64,000 bases of DNA. It comes from Paramecium pentaurelia (lineage: Eukaryota > Ciliophora > Oligohymenophorea > Peniculida > Parameciidae). The number at the start of each line of letters is the position of its first letter. Within the stretch, counting starts at the first letter, position 1. Under the pieces are notes generated by a model, which did not search any database, was not told the DNA's origin, and saw only the letters and a program-made list of their open reading frames with translations. Of this stretch, positions 51,978 to 62,955 are shown piece after piece. The stretch is taken from positions 311,364-375,363 of the forward strand of contig CAJJDO010000113.1 of the NCBI GenBank assembly GCA_905183005.1, given 5' to 3'. The position numbers were made by a program, and so were the translations under genes.

Positions 51978-53327
51978 ATTAATTAATTATATTCTATATT
52001 TTATTATCATTTATAATTAACATTTATATTCTTTATAAAAATTTAATTTAATCCTTTTTGATCTTTTATATTGATCATTAGATATTTTTTTGAGTACTCA
52101 ATTAATTCAAATTATTGTTCATCAATCTCATCGAAACAAAGAATTCTATCATTCAATATGGTAAGAAATAAATTTAAAATAATTCTAACTTAGTTTAAAG
52201 TTTAGTAAAGTTTAACTTTTGGATATTCCTTTATGAACTTATTAAGATTAGTAGAGGAATAAATGAAATTTATTGGTGGATAAAATTATCATAACAAAGA
52301 GTTATTTTTGGCTAATTTTATTTTAATTGAATAATTCAAAAAAAGTTAGATGCATGAATTTCATAGAATACTAAAATTAATCGAGCATTTTCATGGATTG
52401 ACAAATTTTCTTATATTTAAGTGAAGCTCTGAATTAAATATTCTTAAAATAGAAGAATATAATTCAATAGTTTTATTAAAATAAAAAAGCTTAAAGTATA
52501 TAGTGTTCACATAGAAAGATTGTTAAAAAACAAATATTTTCATGTTTATAGAAAACATTATTGTAAATATTTTATATTTCAAATAGTGCTTTGACTATTT
52601 TCTAATAATTTGGCAAAATTAATGAAAACTCAAAGAATTGATTTCCCACTATAACAATTTTATTCTATTTTTAACATTACATTTATAAACCAAATTTAAA
52701 TTCTTTTTGGTAAATTGAATTGTGAAAGATCAATACATAAAGTACACTTTATGAATATTTAGCTTTTATATTAATTATCAAAGGCATTGCAGGAAATTAA
52801 TAGAAGCGTTAAAGTGGTTAAGATTACAAGATTTACAAAGAAACATTAGTTTCAATTGGAAAAAATACAGAAGGATTATTACTATTAAAATTAGTTAATA
52901 TCGTTTGGGTTTGCTATGAAAAATGTCTGCTTTATCATTTTAATTATTTTTTAATAAATTAAAACACCCTATGAGATTTATTTTTTACATTATTAGTTAT
53001 TTTAATCTTTAGATGTTGTTTGTCAATTTAGTTTAAAGTAAAATAATAATAAGTATTAAATAAAAATTTTTTTTCTAATAATCTAAAAGTATCAATATAA
53101 TTTTTTTTTGATGCTTTATACAAATTTTCTTCAATTTTATTTAATAAAGAAATCTCACTTTAATTACAAGACTATTTTAATAATAACTATAAATTGATTA
53201 CAAAAATAAATTTTAACCTATGAATACATTACATTTTATAATTGAAAAATGAAGTTAATTAATTACTTCATAACTTATTGAAAATTTTAATCTATATTAG
53301 CCTCAGAATTATAAGATTAATTTTGAA
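51978..53327. other. Intergenic, no gene seen
   Basis: About 1.35 kb of very AT-rich DNA. No frame, RNA gene or repeat I can support. Confidence 0.45.
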
Positions 53328-55856
53328 ATGAGTCTAATCTTCTAAGAATAGTTTATAAAATTTATGAAGTTATTCTTAAAAAAAGAGAGAAAATTCTATT
53401 TTTTAATATTTTAAGTTAATTAACAAATTGCAAAAAATAGCAATCTTATTGTTAGCTTTATATATATTAAAATTCGCCAACCAAAAAATCAACAATTACC
53501 AATAATATTCCTTTAATTTAATGTTGAATAAATTGATCATGCTATCCTAAAAGATCTCAACTATGAGGGAGCAAAATTATATTAAATCAAGTTTAAATAA
53601 ATTCAAATTTATAAATAGGAATATAAATAAAAATCTCAATCCAATAAGAAATTGCTAAAGATAGAATAAATATAATATAATTCACTTTTTATATATTATA
53701 AATTAAGGCTTTATATTTTATTAGTGGATTATCTTTCAGTAATTAATTCTTTTATGAAAATCAATATCGAGATTATTCTTATCTATAATATACTCAGAGT
53801 GATTGGTTGGATTCAAGTAATTATATTTTTAGTTTACCAAACAAGTTTAGAACTTGAAGATATCACAACAATTACAAATTTAGTAAGATGGTTAATATGG
53901 GCAAAGATGCTTGAAATAATATTTATTAAGCCTAATGAAATTTTTGATCAAAGAAACTTTGTTAAATATTAATCCTATCTAACTAGACTTTTATGTGTAT
54001 ATTATTTAATGACTCCTGGTTTATGTTTTTGCTCTTTTAGAAATACTATAAGTGGTTGGGCAATTTAAGAAATTTTTGATTCCATTTATCATATAGGATA
54101 ATCTGATCTTACAACATAAATAAAAAATACTCTAACTTACTTCTTAATCCCTTACACTGCACTAGGAATGTTTAGAATATTAAATAGAGTTATTGAAAAA
54201 AATATGGATAATATTATAATTTATAGGACAATTTAAATTGTGCTCATTCTCTTTGCAATGCATCACTTATACTTCAATTTCAAAAATAATAACATAAAGA
54301 AATTTAATAAATCCAAATTAAAAAAAAATATATGACTTGAACTTACGACTAGTAAATGATTTCATTAAATATAAAATATCAAAATTAAATTATTTTAAGA
54401 TAGATATTTTTTTAAATATAAATAATATATTGAAGATTATTGCAAGTTCTATTACCAATATGATCTATTATTAATTTTCATCAATCTTTTCCTTAAAATC
54501 GTTTATTTTTGTTATTGAATATTTTATTATAATGTGAATATTACAACAGATGAATAGTATGAATTCTAAAAAATGTTTTTTACAAAGTAGCTTTCATTTA
54601 GATTTTACTTTTACTTTCTGAATGAAAGACTAGATAACTAATATTTAATTCTTTACTTTTGGTTTAGTCATATCAATAAACTTATTTATTCTGCTCCGTA
54701 ATTAAATATTTAAGAGATATTAAATAATTTCTTAAAACTTTAATCCCCTATTAATCAATTTATTTAATAAACTTTCTAATTATTTACAAACGATATCCTT
54801 GGCAATAATGATAGTGGAAAGTGCAATTTAGAGTGATAAAGATAAATTAGAGTGAATGATTTAGAATAAACTTAAAATGATCTTCTATCAAATTTCATTG
54901 TTATAATTTAGTATTATTAAAGATATTCATTAAAGAATTATCTAGTGGAATTTTAAAAGATTGGTACTATCTAAAAAGGATAAAATATACGTGAATAAAT
55001 AACTATGGATCATTTAATTAGATCGATTTCATAAAATATTCTTTTAATTTTAATCTTTATCCTTATACTATTCGAAATTATGAATTGACTTCACGATTAT
55101 ATAAAAATATCAGAATCCTTCAATCAGTCATATTCCTTTAAAGGGGTATTATTATTGAGTTAAAAGAATTCTTTAGCATATAGTGCAACGGATTCTAATA
55201 ATCTTTCTAAAGATTTTTATATTGTAGAAGCAGAAAACTCAGAAAATTTTCTAATCCTCATTAATTATCAATACTTTACTTTGAATCAATATTTTCCTTT
55301 CCTTATTTATAGATTTGAATCATTATATCCACGGTTTCTACCAAAGAGTTTAAGTTCTATAAGTATTGCTGGTATATTTTCATTCATAGTAGAGATGTAT
55401 TTTATTACTTAGAACTATAAAGTTTAATGAAGTTGTAAAAAATTATTGTAAGTAATAATTTTATAGTAATTTCATAAGAAATTTAATTTAATTAAGGCAT
55501 TGTTCTATTTAATTAACCTACATTTTCTATCAATTCCTTACTGTTAGATTCTGATGTTTCGATTTTAAAAGATAGCGCAAAGATATGATTACCTTCTGAT
55601 TCTTGCTATTCCCATAATGTTATCATCAATCAGCCAAGTTGATTTCTTTGAAATTTTTTTTATCTTTGTTTCACAATTCTTTCCTGTGTATTCTAAGTTT
55701 ACAGAATATTATGTAATATTATTCTATGTTTCTAAATAGAAATAAAAATAATAAAAAAAAACTCATTCCTTTCTTTTCAACTAGTATTGCATGTCTGCCT
55801 CTTTAATGGTCATATGCAAATAAAGTCAATTTATACAATTACACAATCCTTAATGA
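53328..55856 (+). pseudogene. Multi-pass membrane protein frame broken by in-frame TGA codons
   Basis: A single frame runs from the ATG at 53328 to the TGA at 55854-55856 without any shift, but carries six internal TGA codons: at 54333, 54357, 54507, 54834, 55086 and 55428. The first 335 codons are intact and encode several helices (IILIYNILRVIGWIQVIIFL, RWLIWAKMLEIIF, YRTIQIVLILFAMHHLYF). Later parts also look coding, with varied third positions (RYDYLLILAIPIMLSSISQV, LYPRFLPKSLSSISIAG). The TGA at 54834 could lie in an 18-nt intron; the others have no plausible short intron. Most likely a gene decaying by point mutation. No family is recognised; a shorter functional protein ending at 54335 is possible. 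Confidence 0.5.
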
Positions 55857-56394
55857 AATTAAAGTATAAGCCTTGTTAGTTATTATAAATATTCATCCTA
55901 AATTAAACTGAAAGCCTAAGTTCAAACTAATTTTGTTAAAATTTTCTATAAATTTTTATAGCAAAATTGTTAATGAGAAAACCTCTTAATATTGTCATGT
56001 ATATATATTTTGTAAATTCCATTTTCTTTGCTGTTTTAAAAGCCACAAGACATCTTGATCACTAGAACTCTAATTATGGACAAATTCTATCAAAATTAAG
56101 CCTTACATGATTTCTAAATCAATTATTTCAAAGTGATCAAGTAAGTTTTGAATTGCATTCTACTGCATAAAGACACTAAAAAATTGATTCCCAATAAAAA
56201 TTTTAAATAATCTAAGTATTAATTAGCCAAGTAAATCTAATATATTTATCAATACATTTAAGTATCTTAAATTATTCCATATATATAAAATGGCCATATT
56301 AACAAATTAATAATAGTTAACCAAAATTTATTATTGATTTCCTCTATAAGTTAAGGGCTGAAACAAAGAAAAGTTAATAATGTCTATGTTGAAA
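55857..56394. other. Intergenic between two decayed genes
   Basis: AT-rich with no gene seen. Its right half already belongs to the 928-bp duplicated segment. Confidence 0.4.
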
Positions 56395-57036
56395 TTCTGA
56401 GAAATTTAGTTTGATCAAGAGCATCTAGTTCAATTAGGTAAAAAAATACACCTACAAGAAAGCGATATGGAATATGAATTGAAATCAAATAAATGGGATT
56501 AATCCTCTATCGATTTATAAAAAACAATGAATGGAAAATTAGAGAGGGTTTAGTAATAACGATAATTTTGATTTCATTGAATAACTTCACAAAAACAATT
56601 ATTCTATTTTGTTAAAAAGCTCTAATTTAACTATGGGTTTTAGAAAAAGATTAAAGAGTTAGAAATTTAAAGAGAAATTAAAACTTAATAAGTCTATAGT
56701 TGTAGATTTTGAAGAAAGATTGGTATAAAGATGTTGAAAGAGTTATTCAGAAGTAAATACAGGATTCAGATGTATAAATTGCAACAGATTAAAAAATCAA
56801 GTTAATAAAGAATCTTAAGCTGAAATTTAATTTGATTCTCATGATTACTAGGAAATTAAAAAAATATACTAAAAAGGTGAGAAAAACTTAAATAATGTTT
56901 TCAACCACACTCAGAAAGATTTATGCAACTTGGAAATTATTAATTAATATTAAATTGCTTTTCAAGTTTTGGAATATTTTTGAAAAAAAATCGATTCTTT
57001 AATAATTGTAAATATCTACCAAATAAAAAAAGCAAA
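56109..57036. repeat. 928-bp direct repeat, left copy
   Basis: Starts gatttctaaatcaatt and runs up to the single N at 57037. By eye it matches the right copy 57038-57965 base for base at an offset of 929. Sequence to the left and right is unique, which is what an unmerged contig overlap looks like. Confidence 0.95.
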
Positions 57037-57037
57037 N
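57037..57037. other. Assembly gap (single N)
   Basis: The only ambiguous base in the window. It sits exactly between the two copies of the 928-bp repeat, so it marks a contig junction rather than a real unknown base. Confidence 0.95.
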
Positions 57038-57965
57038 GATTTCTAAATCAATTATTTCAAAGTGATCAAGTAAGTTTTGAATTGCATTCTACTGCATAAA
57101 GACACTAAAAAATTGATTCCCAATAAAAATTTTAAATAATCTAAGTATTAATTAGCCAAGTAAATCTAATATATTTATCAATACATTTAAGTATCTTAAA
57201 TTATTCCATATATATAAAATGGCCATATTAACAAATTAATAATAGTTAACCAAAATTTATTATTGATTTCCTCTATAAGTTAAGGGCTGAAACAAAGAAA
57301 AGTTAATAATGTCTATGTTGAAATTCTGAGAAATTTAGTTTGATCAAGAGCATCTAGTTCAATTAGGTAAAAAAATACACCTACAAGAAAGCGATATGGA
57401 ATATGAATTGAAATCAAATAAATGGGATTAATCCTCTATCGATTTATAAAAAACAATGAATGGAAAATTAGAGAGGGTTTAGTAATAACGATAATTTTGA
57501 TTTCATTGAATAACTTCACAAAAACAATTATTCTATTTTGTTAAAAAGCTCTAATTTAACTATGGGTTTTAGAAAAAGATTAAAGAGTTAGAAATTTAAA
57601 GAGAAATTAAAACTTAATAAGTCTATAGTTGTAGATTTTGAAGAAAGATTGGTATAAAGATGTTGAAAGAGTTATTCAGAAGTAAATACAGGATTCAGAT
57701 GTATAAATTGCAACAGATTAAAAAATCAAGTTAATAAAGAATCTTAAGCTGAAATTTAATTTGATTCTCATGATTACTAGGAAATTAAAAAAATATACTA
57801 AAAAGGTGAGAAAAACTTAAATAATGTTTTCAACCACACTCAGAAAGATTTATGCAACTTGGAAATTATTAATTAATATTAAATTGCTTTTCAAGTTTTG
57901 GAATATTTTTGAAAAAAAATCGATTCTTTAATAATTGTAAATATCTACCAAATAAAAAAAGCAAA
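57038..57965. repeat. 928-bp direct repeat, right copy
   Basis: Second copy of 56109-57036. After 57965 the sequence continues as unique DNA in the same decayed gene frame, so the true chromosome probably contains this segment once. Confidence 0.95.
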
Positions 57966-59245
57966 AATTAAAAATGAAAGAATAATCAAAATTGTTTTTG
58001 ATGCATTAATAGAATACAATCTTAAAATTTATGACTTTTATTTTGAGTTTATCAATTATTACCATTTGAAATAAATCGAAAAACAAAGGAAATTCTATAG
58101 ATTCTGATCGTTTTCTGCATGAGATTATAGAATACTCAATTAGATTGGCAAAAATAATGAGTAAGAATGAAATACATTAGTTGAATATAGCAAGGTTTTT
58201 TATATGAAAAAAGAGAAGAATCATGGCGAAATGAATTTTTTAATTATTATGATTATTATGGAGCTTATCAAAAAGATATAAAAAGTTGTTTGCTTATTTA
58301 ATAAAAAGGTGCCAACTTTTAATTTGTCCACAAACCTATATAAACATTCTTTATTGCAGCTGATTTTTATCAAGTATTGGTTTAATCAAAAGATTTTGAT
58401 ATAAAGATATTGAATACTTTAATCGAAATGTCGTCAAATGAAGATAATCAAGATTAGGATTACCTAAAGTGTTTATACAATGTATAATAATAATATTCCA
58501 AGAATTATCATTAAGTTGATAACATATCATTATTTCAAAATAAAAATAACTAGATACTTTTCCTACAAGTTTAATCTAAACCATAAAAGAATACGATGTT
58601 AATTCAATTGATTATTCCACTGAAATTTATGCTGAAACAAGATAATACCTCATTTCAAAAATATCATAAGAGGTTAGGATTATATAATTTTTGAAATTCT
58701 TAGTTAATTTAACTAAGAAAGATAATAAATTCATAATATGTGGATCTAATGCATTTAGTATATTGTTCGAAATGAATGCTAATCTAACAAACTAAAATTT
58801 TGAAAATATTTAAACTTAAAATACTTCTTTAATTGGAGGTAATTTTGCAAAATGCAATTTATCAAAATCTAAATTTTTTAAAGTCAATATCAATGGAATT
58901 AATTTAGGTGGTGCTGAATCGTTTGATGGTAATTGGAAATAATTTTTTCGATTGATGATCATTTGATGGTCATAGTGATATTTATTATTTAGTCTGTTTC
59001 TCTCCTGATGAAACTCTAATAGCATCTGGCAGTAAGGATAAATCTATCCGTCTATGGGTTGTTAAGACAGCTGAATAAAAGGCCAAATTAGTTTGTCATG
59101 CTTAGCCAGTCTACTCAGTATGCTTTTCTCCTGATGGAAATTCTTTAGCTTCTGGGAGTTATGATTGGTATATCCGTTTATGGAATGCCAAAACAGGAGA
59201 ATAAAAAGTTAAATTGGTGTCCTATAAATAAAAGTTGCCAAATAA

Positions 59246-59724
59246 CTTGATGAAAAAAGAAAAGTTGCTTTTATACATACATCTGAAATAGGGAATTGGG
59301 CTGGGATTTGCTACTTGTTTTGAGACAGAATTATTCTGAAGTTTTGGAATTATTTGAGGATAAAATAAAAATAATTTTAATAAGGAAAATCAAATTGAAT
59401 ATTATAAAATTTGAAGTTACTAAAACACTATATTATGTAGCAAAACTTAATTTCTTTTTATAGAATTTAATAATATTCATAAAAATTAAATATTAAAAAT
59501 GTAAAAAAAAATTAATATATTCTATTTTTTGTTGAATCAGAATTTTATAACTTTAATATACATACATATTACCAATATCATTTCCCATTTATTTCCATAT
59601 TCAGTTTGTTCAATTAATATCTTATTCAATGAATTTAATTTGATTAGGCTTTATTCAATTAATTGATTTTTTCTAAATTAATGAATAGCTGTTAAGGAAA
59701 CATTAACTGATAAATAAGTTTAGA
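59246..59724. other. Intergenic between convergent WD40 relic and WD40 gene
   Basis: About 480 bp of AT-rich DNA; no gene seen. Confidence 0.45.
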
Positions 59725-61535
59725 TCAGAATTTTTAAATTTAATATAAGAAGAATAATGAAAAGATAAATGATTTACGACATTAGTTCATTATTAAATAA
59801 ATATCATTTCTGTTTTAATTCTGGTTAGCTTTGAAAAATGCAAAATCCTTTAGATTAAAATAACTAAAGTAAATCTAGCCCTTAATAATTTAAAAACTCT
59901 CCATTATGTATTTTTGTTCCTTAGGCTATTGTGATATAAGTAGTATAGTTATGTAAGAATTTACTAAATTTGTATAAATACTACCACAATCCTCTTCAAA
60001 ATCTAAAGATCGGTTTTACTATAGCGGGGATTAATACTGATTGAGAACATCCTTAACATCCCATAAGCTGATAGAATTATCACTACTGCCAAATGCTAAT
60101 GTAGTTCCATCAGGAGAAAAGCATACTGATAGAATCCAATTATTATGGCCATCTAGTTGGGCTTGTTATTTTCCTGTCTTAACATTCCACAAACGGATAG
60201 AGCAATCTTAACTTCCAGATGCTAATGTAGTACCATCAGGAGAAAAACAAACTGATAAGATTCCACTTGAATGTCCGTGTTATTGAGCCTTTTCTTTTCT
60301 TGTCTTAACATCCCATAACCTGATAGAGTTATCCAAACTCCCAGAGGCTAATACATTACTATCAGGAGAAAATTTAACTGAACGTACTCCATTGACATGA
60401 CCATCTAACTTGGCTTTTTATTTTCCTGTCTTTACATCCCATAAACGTATAGAGTTATCATCACTATCAGATGCTAATGTTACACCATCAGAAGAGAAGC
60501 AAACTGACGAGACAAGCAGGCTGTGACCATCTACTTCATTCTATTTTTATCCTGTCTTCAGATCCCATATACGGATAGAGTTATGTCCACCAGATGCTAA
60601 TGTATATCCATCAGGAGAAAAGTATACTGAGTAGACTGACCAAGCGTGACCAACAAATTTGGCCTTTTATTCACCTGTCTTGACATCCCATAAAAGGATA
60701 GATTTATCCTTACTGCCAGATGCTAACAGAGTTCCATCATTAGAGAATGATACCGAGTAGACTTCATTAAGACCGAGTAGGCATACTTACTATGACCATA
60801 CATCTAGGCCTTTTATTATCCTGTCCTAAAATCCCATAAGCAAATAGGCTAATTCCGACTTCCAGAAGCTAACATAGTTCCATCAGGAGAGAAACATACC
60901 GAGAGAACTGACCAAGTATGGCCGTCTAGTTTATTCAATTTATGTATTTTCAAATTGTTCCATTTACAATTAAATAACTCTGCTCCATTCAAATTCATAC
61001 CACTTATTTCTACATTCTAAAATTCTGATCCACTTAAGTTGCATTTAACAAAATTGGCTCCCACTAAGGATGAATTTTCAATTCTAATGTTTTCAAAATT
61101 TTAGTTTCGAAGGTCCACCTTCATCCTCACTAATAAATTTAACGAATTTGACCCACATTAAACTAAAGTTTTATCTATCGCTGTGAGAAGGACTAAAAAT
61201 TTAAAAAATGGAATGATTTTTGAATCTTATGTTTTTTTTTATATAAATTATATTATTTTTTGTTGCTCATCAAAGTAGATTTCTTCATTATAATTATATT
61301 TATTAAAATTATGATTTTTTATATTTTTGGCAATTTCTGCAATTAGTTGAAAGTTTTTATTTACTTAATCAGTCTTATGCATCTTTGAATCAACTTTTAA
61401 CGGAAATTCTATGCAATCTGAAATTTTTTCTTTTCTCAACATTTCAATTATCAAATGGTATATTGATTCATCCACATCCTTAACTTTAGCTAAAATCTAT
61501 TAAAGATCTTCGTGATGCTCATTTTGATCACTCAT
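59725..61535 (-). CDS. Seven-bladed WD40 protein with pentapeptide-like linker (593 aa)
   Basis: The ATG at 61535 begins MSDQNEHHEDLQQILAKV, a helical N-domain of about 150 residues. Next come pentapeptide-like lines (GANFVKCNLSGSEF, GMNLNGAELFNCKW), then seven WD40 blades, each with SVCFSPDGTTLASGS...IRLWDVKTG character, making one closed propeller. The tail (TILLISQQPKEQ) resembles the end of related Paramecium WD40 proteins. Removing a 29-nt GTA...AAG segment at 60762-60790 gives 594 codons exactly. Without splicing, blade 2 is frameshifted. Blade 2 after splicing lacks three residues present in the other blades, so that segment may be a recent insertion. Probably a scaffold protein. Confidence 0.85.
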
Positions 61536-62553
61536 TTTTTATTTTTAAATAAATTATTACATTATTTTACTCTAATTTAAGTTAAATACTGCAAATCGAT
61601 AAAAGTATCTTGGGCATTTTTTAAAAATAGAAGTCTAAACTTTGTAGAGATTTGGAATTGACTGTAATTGATGTAAAATATACTATTGAGAAATCATTTC
61701 AGCATTTGCATTGGTTGATTCTTTAATAATATAGAATAACTTGTTTATTGTTAATAATTTAATTTGGTTGATCACTGCTTAATGTTTTAAATAATTTATA
61801 TGTGGAAATTACTATTTCTTAAAAGTATAAATAGAGAAATCTCTCAAAAAATGCACACAAGATCAATAAATTTAATAATCTTAAAATTAATTCTCATTTT
61901 CTTATTTAATTTTTTAATTGAAATACTTTACATGTATTTTACTTTTTAGTAATAAAATATACTAAATGAATGAAAATTGTTTGTGTAAGTTAACTATTCA
62001 GTAATTTTCGAAATAGAAGGAATTTAATCTAGATATGAAAAGAAATATAATTAAAATTGTTGTCTTAATATAATAAATTTTTTCGATGAAAACAAAATAA
62101 ATAATACAATATTAATGAGAAGAAGACTAAATTTAATTGAGTATAATTAAAAAAAGAAATCCGCAAAGCATTTCATTTTTGTTACAGGAGAAATTATTGT
62201 CGAAGAAAATAGGTGATTAGAAGATAGTAAATATCGGTAAGCTAACGTTTAATATTATTAGAAGATAGAAATTAAAGAATAGGTAAGAGTTTTTCATTCT
62301 TTGATATTTAAAAAAAAATAACCATCTTAATATATTAAAATAAATTGCTTTCAGCTCATAGTAATTGAAGTGCTCTAGGTTTGCGAACTTTTTGAGAAAT
62401 AGAATTTTTAGAAGGATGGCTTAATGTTAATGCTATGTAATAAGTTTATAGGGCTTAGGAGATTTAAATCAATTCTCCTATTTTTTAAAATATTTGAAAA
62501 GTGATAAATTACTAAATGATATTTAAAATAAAACCTTTTTCGATATAGCCATG

Positions 62554-62625
62554 TATATAATTTGAATCAAGTAGAATCGCTTTATCATAACAGATTATAA
62601 CTTGTTCAATCATTCAAATTATATA
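62554..62625. repeat. 14-bp inverted repeat
   Basis: tatataatttgaat at 62554-62567 is the exact reverse complement of 62612-62625, with about 44 bp between. The match extends a few bases outward with mismatches (ccat / atgg). Function unknown. Confidence 0.6.
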
Positions 62626-62918
62626 TGGTTGCGAAAAATATAGTAAAACTTTAACCTTCAATTCTAATTAACAGGAATTATCTGTTTTTTAGTTATCCAT
62701 ATAATAAAAGCCATTACAAATAAATGAATAACTAATATATAATTTATTCATCTAGAATCACTAAAAAAAATAAAAACTAATAAGCAAATATTTAAATAAT
62801 GAATTACACCTAGTCGACATAATTCAGTTATTTTTGGAGTTGTTACAAATAATTTGTTGCCAATTAGATTTTAGTGTGGAATTCTAATATTTCTGATCTT
62901 AATACTTAATACAAAAAT

Positions 62919-62955
62919 AAATAGACAAATAAAATATTTTTCTATTTGTCTATTT
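62919..62955. repeat. Perfect 12-bp stem hairpin
   Basis: aaatagacaaat at 62919-62930 pairs perfectly with atttgtctattt at 62944-62955 across a 13-nt A/T loop. No neighbouring gene ends here, so a terminator role is not supported. Confidence 0.6.

Larger units (their letters stand above)
56395..59245 (+). pseudogene. Decayed WD40-repeat gene (paralogue of 59725-61535)
   Basis: Broken frames encode, in order, an N-terminal coiled region (KIHLQESDMEYELKSNKW), a Cys-pair segment (CKSYSEVNTGFRCINC), helical stretches, a pentapeptide-like block (GGNFAKCNLSKSKFFKVNIN) and two or three WD40 blades (DKSIRLWVVKT, SVCFSPDGNSLASGSYD). In-frame TGAs occur near 56737 and 57000, several frame changes lie between 58090 and 58330, and two TGAs sit just before the first blade near 58955. 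After the blades the frame leaves the WD pattern. The neighbouring minus-strand gene has the same block order with seven intact blades, so this copy is a truncated relic. It includes the contig overlap, so part of it is present twice. Confidence 0.75.

Noticed and set aside
55428..55472. A 45-nt GT...TAG intron removing the TGA at 55428
   Set aside because: It would keep frame but is much longer than every other intron in the window (22-31 nt).
60762..60790. Retained internal eliminated sequence
   Set aside because: The extra segment is about 20 nt, shorter than usual Paramecium IESs, and it is better explained as a local duplication or short intron.
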